Of a DNA stretch of 64,000 nucleotides, positions 19,887 to 29,480 are shown in pieces (position 1 is the first letter of the stretch; every line of letters begins with the position of its first letter). The DNA is taken from positions 861,001-925,000 of the forward strand of contig NZ_CP021425.1 of assembly GCF_002162375.1 (NCBI RefSeq), in the 5' to 3' direction. The DNA is from Oleiphilus messinensis. GTDB taxonomy: Bacteria; Pseudomonadota; Gammaproteobacteria; Pseudomonadales; Oleiphilaceae. The notes under the pieces were generated by a model. The model searched no databases, was not told where the DNA came from, and saw nothing but the letters and a program-made list of their open reading frames with translations. The translations under genes were made by a program, and so were the position numbers.

Positions 19887-20222
19887 AACGTTCAAGCCTC
19901 ACCTTTTTGTTGTTGTAAATGCGCTTTAGGGTACTGAGACGGATATCACAACGACCCATTTTACATTTGTTTATAAATTCAATATTGACAATTCTTGATT
20001 AATAAATCAACTAAAATCTATTTTCCTCAAGTTGTCCAAAAACGGAGCTTGAATAATCGCGTCCAGCACGGTAAAACGTTACCCTTTGCTTTCGCATCAG
20101 ACGTTTGGGCTTGTCGGGCAGTATTAATTGTTATTGCTTGGACTCGAAAATTTAATGGTCGACATCCAAGTGTCATATTTGTCTACTAAAACGATTGAAA
20201 ATTGAAATGAGGGTTTAGATTT
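19887..20222. other. Divergent intergenic region with an operator-like inverted repeat
   Basis: An AT-rich region between the DUF6316-like gene and the lipoprotein gene. TTGACA lies at 19985-19990. A 6-4-6 inverted repeat TTGATT-AATA-AATCAA sits at 19995-20010. TAAAAT (20012-20017) and TATTTT (20019-20024) are possible -10 boxes, the latter 18 bases from TTGATT. Promoter and operator are plausible but ambiguous. The remaining roughly 200 bases up to the lipoprotein start hold no convincing gene. Confidence 0.35.
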
Positions 20223-20957
20223 ATGCCGCATGTGCACAAGTTTTCTGCAGCGATGTTTTGTCTGATACTGTTAATCGTGAGCGGCTGCAGTTCGAATTAC
20301 CCGGTTCGAGTCTATGACGGCCCAACGATTCCGGACGATCAGGTTGTGGTGTTGAAAGTACCCGAAGATATCAATGTAATTTCAATTGATGGACAAAAAA
20401 TGACGTCATACCTGCTGGAGAATTTGTCTATTGATTATTATTTGAAACCCGGGCCTCATTCCGTCGTTTTTCAGTATTCTGGTATTTGGTCCGTGCCCAG
20501 TGTCGAGTCATCTGATGGCAAGGCGAATGTTGAACTGATTGAATCCGAATACGTACAACTTCAATTCAGTGCAAAGCCTGGCCAACATTATGTGTTACAA
20601 CATGAAACCCCCCCGTCGCGTTCAAGTGCCCGAATATCTGCAACCAAGTTCAAGGCGTCAGTGGTTGACAGCAATGAGCGTTTAATAGCGACTTCAGGCA
20701 AGTATGTGGTACCGACTGTGTCGTCGGATGTCGTTGGTACTGAGGCGGTAACATTGGCTCATCAGGCTGGAGATGCGCAAATAGATGTTGCGTCAGCACA
20801 AGGCAAGACTAGTGAACAAGCTGTGCAGCAACCTCAGAGTACACAAGTAAAATTGCCGGTTTCAGAAAGCTTGCCCACTTTGGATGCGATGAAAGTATTG
20901 TGGCAGGGCGCCTCCAAAGAAGAGAAAAAGGCATTTTTGAAGTGGGCGTTTCAATAA
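20223..20957 (+). CDS. Predicted lipoprotein, DUF2057-like
   Basis: A 244-residue protein with a lipoprotein signal peptide: hydrophobic core MFCLILLI and lipobox VSGC (Cys 22). The N-terminal 130 residues contain VVLKVPEDINVISIDGQKM, LKPGPHSVVFQY and later YVQLQFSAKPGQHYVLQ. This is the layout of DUF2057/YccT-type periplasmic proteins, in which a beta domain reads its own expected values of residue patterns for cell-surface roles. The C-terminal third is low-complexity, Gln/Ser/Val rich and probably disordered. DUF2057 assignment is tentative and the function unknown. Asp at +2 is absent, so outer-membrane sorting is likely. Confidence 0.65.
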   Translation: MPHVHKFSAAMFCLILLIVSGCSSNYPVRVYDGPTIPDDQVVVLKVPEDINVISIDGQKMTSYLLENLSIDYYLKPGPHSVVFQYSGIWSVPSVESSDGKANVELIESEYVQLQFSAKPGQHYVLQHETPPSRSSARISATKFKASVVDSNERLIATSGKYVVPTVSSDVVGTEAVTLAHQAGDAQIDVASAQGKTSEQAVQQPQSTQVKLPVSESLPTLDAMKVLWQGASKEEKKAFLKWAFQ

Positions 20958-21092
20958 TTGATAGCCGTTATCCCGTATTCTAATCTGGCTTAAGCTTGAT
21001 CAAGGTGGCTGTGCTATCATTGAAGGCACCTGTCCCTGTTGCAATCGTTTAAGAGCGGGTTGTCTTCAGGTTGAACTTAAAACGTCTTTCAG

Positions 21093-21114
21093 GTGAGCAT
21101 ACGTATGTGCTCAC
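21093..21114 (+). promoter_or_regulatory. Inverted repeat just upstream of amrB
   Basis: GTGAGCA (21093-21099) pairs perfectly with TGCTCAC (21108-21114) around an 8-base loop, ending about 8 bases before the strong ribosome site of amrB. It could be a protein operator or an RNA hairpin; nothing in the sequence decides this. Confidence 0.3.
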
Positions 21115-21134
21115 TGTGAAGGAAGGAGGTTCCC

Positions 21135-21908
21135 GTGAAAGTTCGGGCCGCAGCCGTATCGGGTCAATTTTATCCGGAAGACGCCGGAGAACTGCGGGGG
21201 CTGCTTGAGCAGTTGTTACGCCCCCCTTCGACAGCGGAAGCTGGTCGCTATCGAATAATTATTGCCCCCCATGCGGGATATATCTATTCCGGCGCGGTTG
21301 CCGCGGCTGCATATCGTGCACTAAATACGGAAAATGTAACGCGAGTTGCAATATTGGGCCCTTGTCACAGGGTGCCTGTGGCAGGTATGGCGGTGCCGGA
21401 ATCGGGTGAGTTTGAAACGCCTTTGGGGCGAGTACCTGTCGATGCGGAAGGTGTTGATCTGCTGGTTCGTCACGGACTGGCGGAGCGGAATGACCTGGCC
21501 CATGAGTTTGAGCATAGCATCGAGGTTCAAATTCCCTTTCTGCAGTATGTGCTATCTGGGTTTTCAATCGTACCGGTTGTTGTTGGGGGCGCAGCGGTTC
21601 AGGTGGTCAGTCAGGCTTTGGAGCTTCTGTACAATTCACAGACCCTTCTCGTTGTCAGTTCGGATTTGAGTCATTTCTTGTCCTACCATAAAGCATGTCA
21701 GATCGATCAATCTACATCCGACAAAATTATTCATCAAGATTATTCGCTTTCGGGTGAAGAGGCCTGTGGTGCACGTGCGGTAAACGGGGTATCGGCATGG
21801 GCAAAGCGGTGTGGTTTTCATACTGAGTTGCTTGGTTTGGCAAACTCGGGGGACACCGCAGGAGATAAGTCTCGAGTTGTGGGGTATGGTGCTTATGGAA
21901 TTGGATAA
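21135..21908 (+). CDS. amrB: AmmeMemoRadiSam system protein B (Memo-like)
   Basis: A 257-residue member of the Memo family, related in fold to class III extradiol dioxygenases. Landmarks are VSGQFYPED at the N-terminus, IIAPHAGYIYSGAVAA near residue 43, GPCHRVPV near 75, an EHSIEVQIPFLQY block near 130 and SSDLSHFLSYH near 175, which include the conserved His and Asp residues of the family site. The start is GTG 21135, supported by a near-perfect AAGGAGG site. It overlaps amrA. The biochemical role of bacterial Memo proteins is not established. Confidence 0.9.
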   Translation: MKVRAAAVSGQFYPEDAGELRGLLEQLLRPPSTAEAGRYRIIIAPHAGYIYSGAVAAAAYRALNTENVTRVAILGPCHRVPVAGMAVPESGEFETPLGRVPVDAEGVDLLVRHGLAERNDLAHEFEHSIEVQIPFLQYVLSGFSIVPVVVGGAAVQVVSQALELLYNSQTLLVVSSDLSHFLSYHKACQIDQSTSDKIIHQDYSLSGEEACGARAVNGVSAWAKRCGFHTELLGLANSGDTAGDKSRVVGYGAYGIG

Positions 21909-22476
21909 ACTGATTGATACAGATCGGCGAACCATCTACGAATTAGCACAACAAAGCCTTTGGGTTTGTGTGCACGAGCGTCGTCGTTTGAGCGTGAACA
22001 TCGGTGAGTTTTCAAAAGCATTGCAACTTATGGGCGCGAGCTTTGTTACTTTGAACAAAGGTAAAAATCTCAGGGGGTGTATTGGCACGCTTGAAGCACG
22101 AAAGCCACTGATTCAAGATGTTGCGGATCATGCCTATGCTGCCGCATGCCAGGATCCCAGATTTCCTCCGGTGACGGAAAATGAGCTACAGGATATTCTG
22201 GTGTCGGTCTCAGTGCTTTCACCGCCTGAGGATCTAGTTGTAGAGTCTTTAGCGATGCTGAAGCAAAAGCTGGAATCCGACAAGCCTGGTCTGATATTGC
22301 GTTATGGCCCCCATGGCGCAACCTACCTGCCATCCGTTTGGGAGCAGGTGGAGGATTCGAGCGATTTTATTGGCTCATTAATGCAGAAGGCGGGACTGCC
22401 ATCTGACTTTTGGTCTGACCAAATTCTGTGGCAAACCTATCGGGTGAACTATATCCAGGCTCAAGACTTTAAGTGA
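21895..22476 (+). CDS. amrA: AmmeMemoRadiSam system protein A (AMMECR1-like)
   Basis: A protein of about 193 residues of the AMMECR1 family, identified by the hallmark LRGCIGTLE and the following AYAAACQDPRFPPVTENEL segment, with LILRYGPHGATYLPSVWEQ later on. ATG 21895 is chosen (an ATG nine bases earlier is also possible); either overlaps the amrB end, so the two are translationally coupled. The third usual partner, a radical-SAM enzyme, is not adjacent on either side. Molecular function is unknown. Confidence 0.9.
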   Translation: MELDKLIDTDRRTIYELAQQSLWVCVHERRRLSVNIGEFSKALQLMGASFVTLNKGKNLRGCIGTLEARKPLIQDVADHAYAAACQDPRFPPVTENELQDILVSVSVLSPPEDLVVESLAMLKQKLESDKPGLILRYGPHGATYLPSVWEQVEDSSDFIGSLMQKAGLPSDFWSDQILWQTYRVNYIQAQDFK

Positions 22477-22503
22477 AGCCGGGCGAGCAGGTGCCGCTGG
22501 AAT

Positions 22504-22528
22504 AAGGACCGAGTGATTCGGTCCTTTT
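22504..22528. terminator. Terminator between convergent amrA and the wax ester synthase gene
   Basis: A perfect 9-bp stem AAGGACCGA/TCGGTCCTT (22504-22512 with 22518-22526), loop GTGAT, with a short T run on the + strand. It is symmetrical and could serve both genes. Confidence 0.7.
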
Positions 22529-22541
22529 GGGGCCTATCGAG

Positions 22542-24146
22542 CTATTTCGATTTATTTGGCTTTGGCTTATCAGGTACCGAGGCATCGGATAGCGGATTCG
22601 AGTTATCGGATTTTGAAAAACTAAACAGATTTTGGAATAAAGAGAGCACGTCTAATATCAATGCAGAGCCCATGTCCACTAAAGATGAACTGGGTGGATT
22701 GTAAGGTTCATAGCTAGGAACGGTTAGTTGTTCCAAGCCGTCCGACGCCTCTTCGATTGCCAGTAGTGCGGCCTGGAAGTCCAAGAGAAGTTCATTTACA
22801 TCGGGAATGAGTGTCGGACAAGTTGTCAGGCTGAACGTGATTTTTCCATTGTAGCTGATCGCGACAACACTCAGTCCCAGGCCATCAAATAGTGGAGAAG
22901 TGCCTATTTGATCGACAAGTTTACACCCGTTGAGATACAGTGGTGACTGTGGTCCCGGAATATTCGTTAGTGGAACATTGAATATGGGCTTGTGTTTTTG
23001 AGCGAGCAAGAATTCCGTGTAAATTCGTGCCGCCAAACCTGTCATGGTTGATGGTATGACATGAGTCAAGCGTTGCGCGGATATCGCCTGGCTGTATGTT
23101 TTGGAGATGACCGCGTTATCATGGATGCGGATCACACGCCAAGCCGGGTTGCTTTCATCTGTGGCCAGTGACAGCATCATGGCCGCAACGTTGCTGCCGG
23201 TTGGGCTTTGTAAATTGGTCGAGCGAATCGATATTGGGGTCATGGCGAGCAGTGCCGAATCCGGAAGCGCGTCCCGACGGCTTAAATAGCTTCGCAGTGC
23301 TTCGGCGCAAATGCCGCACACGACATCATTAATGGTTACATCATGGCCAATCGAAAATTTTAAGGCTTTTATCCGTTCCAGTGGAATATCGAAAAAGCCG
23401 ATGCTGCGCTCATCACTTATCGCCGTGTTTATCGGGGTGGAAGGTGCGCTGAATAATGATGGCGGGAGATTAAGATTATTGAGTCGTTGCAATAATACTG
23501 AATAAAATGTTGAGGCAGCTGTTTCCTTAGCCATGTTTGCGAGTCTGAATGGCGTCTGTAGCGCACTACTGTAGGCGCTGCTCAGTAGGCGCATGGTAGA
23601 TGGCAGGGGGTTGGGTTGCCACTGACTGGATGGCGTTACCGGTTTGGGTGTTGGTGAAAAGTCCAAAAGGGTACCCATAATGTCTTCACCACTAAATGCG
23701 TCAATCGCTGCATGGTGAATTTTCACAACCAGTGCGAAACTTTTGGCAGGCAGGTCGGGTATGGTTTCCAGACCATCCAGATACGTTACTTCCCAAAGCG
23801 GGCGATCTCGTTTTAGTGGTTTTTTTAGAATATCGCAGGCCAGTTGATTGAGTTTATCCCGAGAATCCGGCGCGTCCAGAGTGGTGTGCACCATATGTTT
23901 GCCGAGGTCAAATTCAGGATCATCCACCCAGTAAGGGTGATCCAGCTTTAATGGCACTTCAACCAGTCTCTTGCGGAAGAAGCTCGCCATATGCAGGCGG
24001 TCTTCAATGAATCGCTCAAACTCTTCGTAACTGAACGGTATTTCGCGTCCTGTGGCGTCAAATACGTACAAGCCCCCAATATGCATTGGGGAGTGGTCAT
24101 TTTCCAGGTACAGGAAAGATGCATCTAATTCTGACAATTGCTGCAT
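22542..24146 (-). CDS. Wax ester synthase / diacylglycerol acyltransferase (WS/DGAT)
   Basis: A 534-residue acyltransferase that would join acyl-CoA to fatty alcohols or diacylglycerol to make storage neutral lipids at the inner membrane surface. The N-terminal QLSELDASFLYLE and the PLWEV segment near residue 119 are typical. The catalytic motif normally HHxxxDG reads HHAAIDA here (near residue 146), with the last Gly replaced by Ala, although both His and the Asp are kept. The C-terminal NIPGPQSPLYLNG motif is intact. A Ser/Pro-rich tail of about 45 residues follows the catalytic core. It stands alone on this strand with ispB behind it. Confidence 0.92.
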   Translation of the reverse strand: MQQLSELDASFLYLENDHSPMHIGGLYVFDATGREIPFSYEEFERFIEDRLHMASFFRKRLVEVPLKLDHPYWVDDPEFDLGKHMVHTTLDAPDSRDKLNQLACDILKKPLKRDRPLWEVTYLDGLETIPDLPAKSFALVVKIHHAAIDAFSGEDIMGTLLDFSPTPKPVTPSSQWQPNPLPSTMRLLSSAYSSALQTPFRLANMAKETAASTFYSVLLQRLNNLNLPPSLFSAPSTPINTAISDERSIGFFDIPLERIKALKFSIGHDVTINDVVCGICAEALRSYLSRRDALPDSALLAMTPISIRSTNLQSPTGSNVAAMMLSLATDESNPAWRVIRIHDNAVISKTYSQAISAQRLTHVIPSTMTGLAARIYTEFLLAQKHKPIFNVPLTNIPGPQSPLYLNGCKLVDQIGTSPLFDGLGLSVVAISYNGKITFSLTTCPTLIPDVNELLLDFQAALLAIEEASDGLEQLTVPSYEPYNPPSSSLVDMGSALILDVLSLFQNLFSFSKSDNSNPLSDASVPDKPKPNKSK

Positions 24147-24261
24147 TAGTGATGACTCGCTTGGTAGTTCTGTTGAATACCGGACAAGCGCCGGTTATGA
24201 ATAGTCAGGGTGTGTGTTGATAGGCACTGTAACAGGCCCCAGAAGATATGGCCATAGCCAT

Positions 24262-24291
24262 GGAGCTATCGTAAATGGTTACGATAGCTCC
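24262..24291. terminator. Strong hairpin between ispB and the wax ester synthase gene
   Basis: A perfect 13-bp stem (24262-24274 with 24279-24291) closes a 4-base loop, 8 bases past the ispB stop. No T run follows on the minus strand, so it may be a processing or 3'-end-stabilising structure rather than a classical terminator. Confidence 0.5.
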
Positions 24292-24298
24292 TAACGTT

Positions 24299-25267
24299 TT
24301 AATAGCTGCGTTCTACTGCGATGCTGCAGAGCGATTCAAGCGCGGTTTTATAGGGCGTGTCGGGTAGTGAGTTCAAACAGTCTTTAGCTTTGCTTGAATG
24401 TTGCCTTGCCAGTGTGGCGGTATAATCAAGCGCCCCCGATTCTGTGACGGCAGCGAGTACATCCTCGATATCTTCCAGGCCACCTTTACGAATAACGCCT
24501 CGAATAAGCTCCTGTTGCGCGTGCGTGCCTTTTGCCATTGTATAGATGAGAGGGAGTGTCGGTTTACCTTCGGCCAGATCATCACCCACATTCTTACCCA
24601 TCACACTTGCGTCGCCCCGGTAATCCAGTACGTCATCGATTAACTGAAACGCGAGCCCGAGGTGCAAGCCGTAGTCTCTAAGTGATTGTGTTTGGTTTTC
24701 GATGTGGCATAGTGCTGCGGCAGAATGAGATGCAGCCTGGAACAGCATTGCTGTTTTGCAGCGGATAACTTCCATGTAATGCGCTTCGGAAACATTTGGG
24801 TTTTTCACGTTCATCAGCTGTAAAACTTCGCCTTCAGCGATGACGTTGGTCGCATGGGCAAGTATTTTCATCACTTCCATGCTTTCGAGCTCCACCATCA
24901 TCTGGAATGCTCTGGAGTAGAGAAAATCGCCGACCAATACGGAGGGTGCGTTACCCCATTTGGCATTGGCGGTAGACTTGCCGCGTCGCAGATCTGAGGC
25001 ATCAACCACATCATCATGCAATAAAGTGGCGGTATGAAGAAATTCGATGATTGCTGCCAGTTTCAGTGCGTTTTTTTGAGTGTCGTAACCCAAAGCGTTG
25101 GCAATGAGAATCACGATCAGAGGACGCATTCGTTTGCCGCCGCTAGTCACGATATACTGCCCTATCTTTTCCACCATGGGGACATTGGACGAAAGTTGCG
25201 CGTTTATGAGGCTGTTTACACCCTCAAAATCTTCATTAACCAGTTCGTAGATTTGTGCTGCTTGCAT
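24299..25267 (-). CDS. ispB: Octaprenyl/polyprenyl diphosphate synthase
   Basis: IspB extends farnesyl diphosphate with isopentenyl diphosphate to the quinone side chain. The protein of about 322 residues has both aspartate-rich motifs: LLHDDVVD near residue 82 (DDxxD) and FQLIDDVLDY near residue 210 (DDxxD), plus GGKRMRP and the GEVLQLMN segment. ATG 25267 matches the short E. coli N-terminus; an in-frame TTG at 25282 is an alternative. It is divergent from rplU-rpmA, as in Pseudomonas and E. coli. Confidence 0.95.
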   Translation of the reverse strand: MQAAQIYELVNEDFEGVNSLINAQLSSNVPMVEKIGQYIVTSGGKRMRPLIVILIANALGYDTQKNALKLAAIIEFLHTATLLHDDVVDASDLRRGKSTANAKWGNAPSVLVGDFLYSRAFQMMVELESMEVMKILAHATNVIAEGEVLQLMNVKNPNVSEAHYMEVIRCKTAMLFQAASHSAAALCHIENQTQSLRDYGLHLGLAFQLIDDVLDYRGDASVMGKNVGDDLAEGKPTLPLIYTMAKGTHAQQELIRGVIRKGGLEDIEDVLAAVTESGALDYTATLARQHSSKAKDCLNSLPDTPYKTALESLCSIAVERSY

Positions 25268-25677
25268 TGGCTTATCAGTCAACTTTTATATCGGGAACGC
25301 AGAACCTGCGTAATCAAAGTAGGTAGCGCTGAAGGCCTCGAAAAATGTACAGGGGTTATTCAGTGTCTACACTCGGAGTTGGGATGCTATTGACTCACAT
25401 CAGAGGTGTCAAGTAGAAGGCTTTGCAGCACGGCAAAGACAGAACCTGATCAGACAGGGCCCAATAAAAAAATTTGCATAAATTTTGACAGATTTGTAGA
25501 ATACAGCGCCCTTAAACTCATCCACCTAGGGCTCCCTGTTATATGGTCGCGGAATCGCTTCCACTAGACGCAGGTTTTGTCATGCTGCAAGGCTGTCATT
25601 GGTCGTGATCGATGATGCATGGCTTCAGATTGTGCAAAGTGAGAGCTAGGATGGGTACGAAAGTCGGAGATCGATGA
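25268..25677. other. Divergent intergenic region ispB/rplU
   Basis: About 410 bases hold the ispB promoter (not located with confidence) and the rplU promoter with a leader of about 165 bases. The leader has short pairing segments such as GCCCT/AGGGC but no structure I can name. No gene is visible. Confidence 0.4.
25474..25502 (+). promoter_or_regulatory. Probable rplU-rpmA promoter
   Basis: Sigma70-type boxes TTGCAT (25474-25479) and TAGAAT (25497-25502) with an exact 17-base spacer. The predicted start near 25509 gives an untranslated leader of about 168 bases, long enough for autogenous control. Confidence 0.6.
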
Positions 25678-25992
25678 ATGTACGCAGTAATTGTAAGCGG
25701 TGGCAAACAACACCGTGTGGAAGAAGGCGAAGTTCTCAAGCTTGAGAAAATTGAAGCTGAAACCGGAAAAACGATTGATTTTGATCGCGTGTTGATGGTG
25801 GTAAATGGGGAAGAAGTGAAAATTGGTGAGCCTGTTGTTGCGGGTGCCAAAGTCACTGCTGAGATCCTGGATCACGGTCGTCACAAGAAAGTTAAAATTG
25901 TTAAGTTCAAGCGACGTAAGCACCACATGAAGCAAATGGGGCATCGTCAATGGTACACTGAAGTCAAGATCACTGGTATCAACGCAGGTTGA
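25678..25992 (+). CDS. rplU: 50S ribosomal protein L21
   Basis: The 104-residue L21 of the large subunit. It begins [18 protein letters not shown] and contains the basic RNA-binding stretch [16 protein letters not shown] near the C-terminus. rpmA follows after 29 bases with its own AGGAG site, forming the standard rplU-rpmA pair. Confidence 0.98.
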   Translation: MYAVIVSGGKQHRVEEGEVLKLEKIEAETGKTIDFDRVLMVVNGEEVKIGEPVVAGAKVTAEILDHGRHKKVKIVKFKRRKHHMKQMGHRQWYTEVKITGINAG

Positions 25993-26021
25993 TCTCGGTC
26001 TAAAGAAGCAGGAGTAAACTA

Positions 26022-26279
26022 ATGGCTCACAAAAAGGCAGGTGGTAGTACCCGTAACGGTCGTGACTCGGAGTCGAAACGCCTTGGTGTTAAACTCTTTG
26101 GTGGTCAACAGGTTCAAGCGGGCAATATTATTGTTCGTCAGCGTGGTACTCGCTTTCACGCTGGTGTAAACGTAGGCTGTGGTAAAGATCACACCTTGTT
26201 CGCAACCGCCAATGGCGTGTTGAAGTTCGAGGTTAAAGGCCCGAAAAACCGTAAGTATGTTAGTGTTGTTTCTGAGTAA
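26022..26279 (+). CDS. rpmA: 50S ribosomal protein L27
   Basis: The 85-residue L27 reaches the peptidyl-transferase centre with its N-terminal arm. It begins [20 protein letters not shown], without the cleavable extension found in Firmicutes. The [15 protein letters not shown] block is typical. It is followed by a strong terminator. Confidence 0.98.
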   Translation: MAHKKAGGSTRNGRDSESKRLGVKLFGGQQVQAGNIIVRQRGTRFHAGVNVGCGKDHTLFATANGVLKFEVKGPKNRKYVSVVSE

Positions 26280-26295
26280 TCACGCTTACGGATTG

Positions 26296-26322
26296 AAAAC
26301 CCCGCTTTAAGCGGGGTTTTTT
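26296..26322 (+). terminator. Intrinsic terminator of rplU-rpmA
   Basis: AAAACCCCGC (26296-26305) pairs perfectly with GCGGGGTTTT (26311-26320) around a 5-base loop, with a T run of six. Confidence 0.88.
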
Positions 26323-26411
26323 CGTTTAGGGCTAGCGGTTTTTTCTGGTCAGACTTTTTCATGTTAAAGTTAAGGCCAGCTGATCAATGTTTGCGGTATC
26401 GAAATAGGTGA

Positions 26412-27620
<1,209 letters not shown>

Positions 27621-27662
27621 TCTTGTGCCAGGGCATGAAATGCCTGCGGTGGTTGGTTAGCA

Positions 27663-28814
27663 ATGGCAGGTGAGTCGATTGTGGAGAGTGAATTGATTCG
27701 AGCGGAACTGTCCGGGGTTCAGAGGGTTGTCGTTAAAATCGGTAGTGCATTATTGACCAATGATGGCAAAGGGCTTGCTCTGGTCGCAATGTCGAGTTGG
27801 GTGAAGCAGCTTTCTGCCTTGCACCGGTCTGGGTGCGAAGTTATTTTGGTTTCCTCTGGTTCTGTTGCCGAGGGTATGAATCGATTGGGGTGGCGTGAAA
27901 GGCCCCACCATTTGCACGAGTTGCAAGCCGCTGCAGCAGTAGGGCAGATGGGGCTCATACAGGCTTACGAGGCTGAGTTCAAAAAGCACGGTTTGCATAC
28001 GGCGCAAATTTTGTTGACCCACGATGATTTATCAGACCGGAAGCGTTACTTGAATGCGCGCAGCACATTGCGAGCATTGGTCGAGATGCAGGTTATTCCG
28101 ATCGTGAACGAGAACGATACCGTTGTGACCGATGAAATTCGGTTTGGCGATAATGATACCCTGGGTGCGTTGGTTGCTAATTTGGTTGAAGCAGATGCAT
28201 TGATTATTTTAACTGACCAGGATGGGCTTTTTGATCAAGATCCAAGGTCAAATCCCGATGCGCGTTTGGTTCCTGTTGCGGCTGCCTCGGATGGGCGGCT
28301 TGATGCAATGGTTGGGGGCCGCTCCGGGGCTTTGGGTCGTGGTGGTATGTTGACAAAGCTTCGGGCAGCAAGATTGGCAGCCCGGTCAGGCGCGGTTACC
28401 GTTATTGTTGGTGGGCGAATCGATGATGTTTTGTCCCGGCTGTTCGATGGGCAGATCTTGGGTACAATGTTGTTGCCAGACCAGGGGCGACAGGCTGCAC
28501 GCAAGCAGTGGTTGGCCGGGCACTTGCAAATCAAGGGGCAGTTGGTTTTGGATGCTGGAGCGGTTGATGTGCTGCGTCGAAGTGGTCGAAGTTTGCTTTC
28601 GGTCGGGGTTAAATCCGTAACAGGCCAGTTTCTTCGGGGTGAAATTGTATCTTGCGTCAGTCAGCAAGGTGAAGAGGTGGCCCGGGGCTTGGTAAACTAT
28701 AATTCTGATGATGTGCTTAAAATACTGGGTGTAACCACGGATGAGATAGAGCGATGTCTTGGCTTTGTGAATGAGCCGGAGTTGGTGCACAGGGATAATA
28801 TGGTGCTAGTGTAG
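27663..28814 (+). CDS. proB: Glutamate 5-kinase
   Basis: ProB makes gamma-glutamyl phosphate, the first step of proline synthesis, and is feedback-inhibited by proline. The 383-residue product has the amino-acid-kinase domain ([13 protein letters not shown] near residue 21, [15 protein letters not shown] near 63, NENDTV near 155 and [13 protein letters not shown] near 222). A C-terminal PUA domain starts at about residue 285. Length matches the PUA-containing class. It likely shares a transcript with obgE and ends at a very strong hairpin facing rpsT. Confidence 0.97.
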   Translation: MAGESIVESELIRAELSGVQRVVVKIGSALLTNDGKGLALVAMSSWVKQLSALHRSGCEVILVSSGSVAEGMNRLGWRERPHHLHELQAAAAVGQMGLIQAYEAEFKKHGLHTAQILLTHDDLSDRKRYLNARSTLRALVEMQVIPIVNENDTVVTDEIRFGDNDTLGALVANLVEADALIILTDQDGLFDQDPRSNPDARLVPVAAASDGRLDAMVGGRSGALGRGGMLTKLRAARLAARSGAVTVIVGGRIDDVLSRLFDGQILGTMLLPDQGRQAARKQWLAGHLQIKGQLVLDAGAVDVLRRSGRSLLSVGVKSVTGQFLRGEIVSCVSQQGEEVARGLVNYNSDDVLKILGVTTDEIERCLGFVNEPELVHRDNMVLV

Positions 28815-28864
28815 CAAGCGTAATTTGGCGTGGTGTTAAAGTCATGCCGGGTTTATCGTTGACC

Positions 28865-28926
28865 AGAAAATACGACACATAAAAAAAGCCGACAAAGTTC
28901 GGCTTTTTTTATGTGTCGTATTTTCT
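28865..28926. terminator. Bidirectional terminator with a 28-bp perfect stem (proB / rpsT)
   Basis: Bases 28865-28892 are perfectly complementary to 28899-28926 around a 6-base loop. The core GCCGA/TCGGC is flanked by A7/T7, making a U tract on both strands, and the stem then continues a further 16 bp outward. It serves two convergent genes. A 10-base copy of its outer arm (CGTATTTTCT) recurs at 28931-28940. Confidence 0.88.
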
Positions 28927-28983
28927 ACACCGTATTTTCTGAGGCCTTAGTTTCTGGGCTAGTAGCTTCAGAGGGTGTTGAAT

Positions 28984-29250
28984 TTAAGCTTTCAGCGCTT
29001 TAATACGATCATTCAAACGGCTCTTGGTGCGAGCAGCTTTATTTTTCGAGAAAATGCCTTTGTTTACCATGCCGTCGATCAGAGGCTGAGCCGTTTTGAA
29101 GGCTTCAGTTGCTTCCTCGTAGTTTCGGCTTTCGATTTTGGTAATCACTTTCTTGATGTAGGTACGAACCATGGAACGCTGGCTGGCGTTGTGGTTGCGG
29201 CGCTTGTCTTGTTGGCGAGCGCGTTTTTTGGATTGTGCGGAATTAGCCAC
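28984..29250 (-). CDS. rpsT: 30S ribosomal protein S20
   Basis: The 88-residue S20 is a three-helix 16S rRNA-binding protein. It starts VANSAQSKKRARQQDKRR and ends KSRLNDRIKALKA. The start is GTG 29250, chosen because S20 normally begins Met-Ala-Asn and a GAGGAG site lies 7-8 bases upstream. A non-ATG start is usual for rpsT and is tied to autogenous translational control in E. coli (UUG there). Confidence 0.96.
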   Translation of the reverse strand: MANSAQSKKRARQQDKRRNHNASQRSMVRTYIKKVITKIESRNYEEATEAFKTAQPLIDGMVNKGIFSKNKAARTKSRLNDRIKALKA

Positions 29251-29480
29251 CGATGTGCTCCTCAAATGTTACGAATTCTGTGCTCTATCGAAAATGACGC
29301 GAGACTATGCCGTTTTCGGTTGAGTTTGTCAAGGTGTTTGTCTGAACTTTGTGCAATCTCGGGTAATTTGAAAATGCGGTCTTGCCACATTAATGGTATA
29401 TTGCGTGCTGTTTTGCTGCCTTCCCCAGGCTTACTTCTTAATTCTATCTGTTTTTTTCTTCGAGCCAGTTGGAGGGCGCG

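Noticed and set aside
19995..20189. 64-codon frame on + in the divergent region
   Set aside because: No ribosome site, atypical composition, and it overlaps the inverted repeat and promoter-like boxes.
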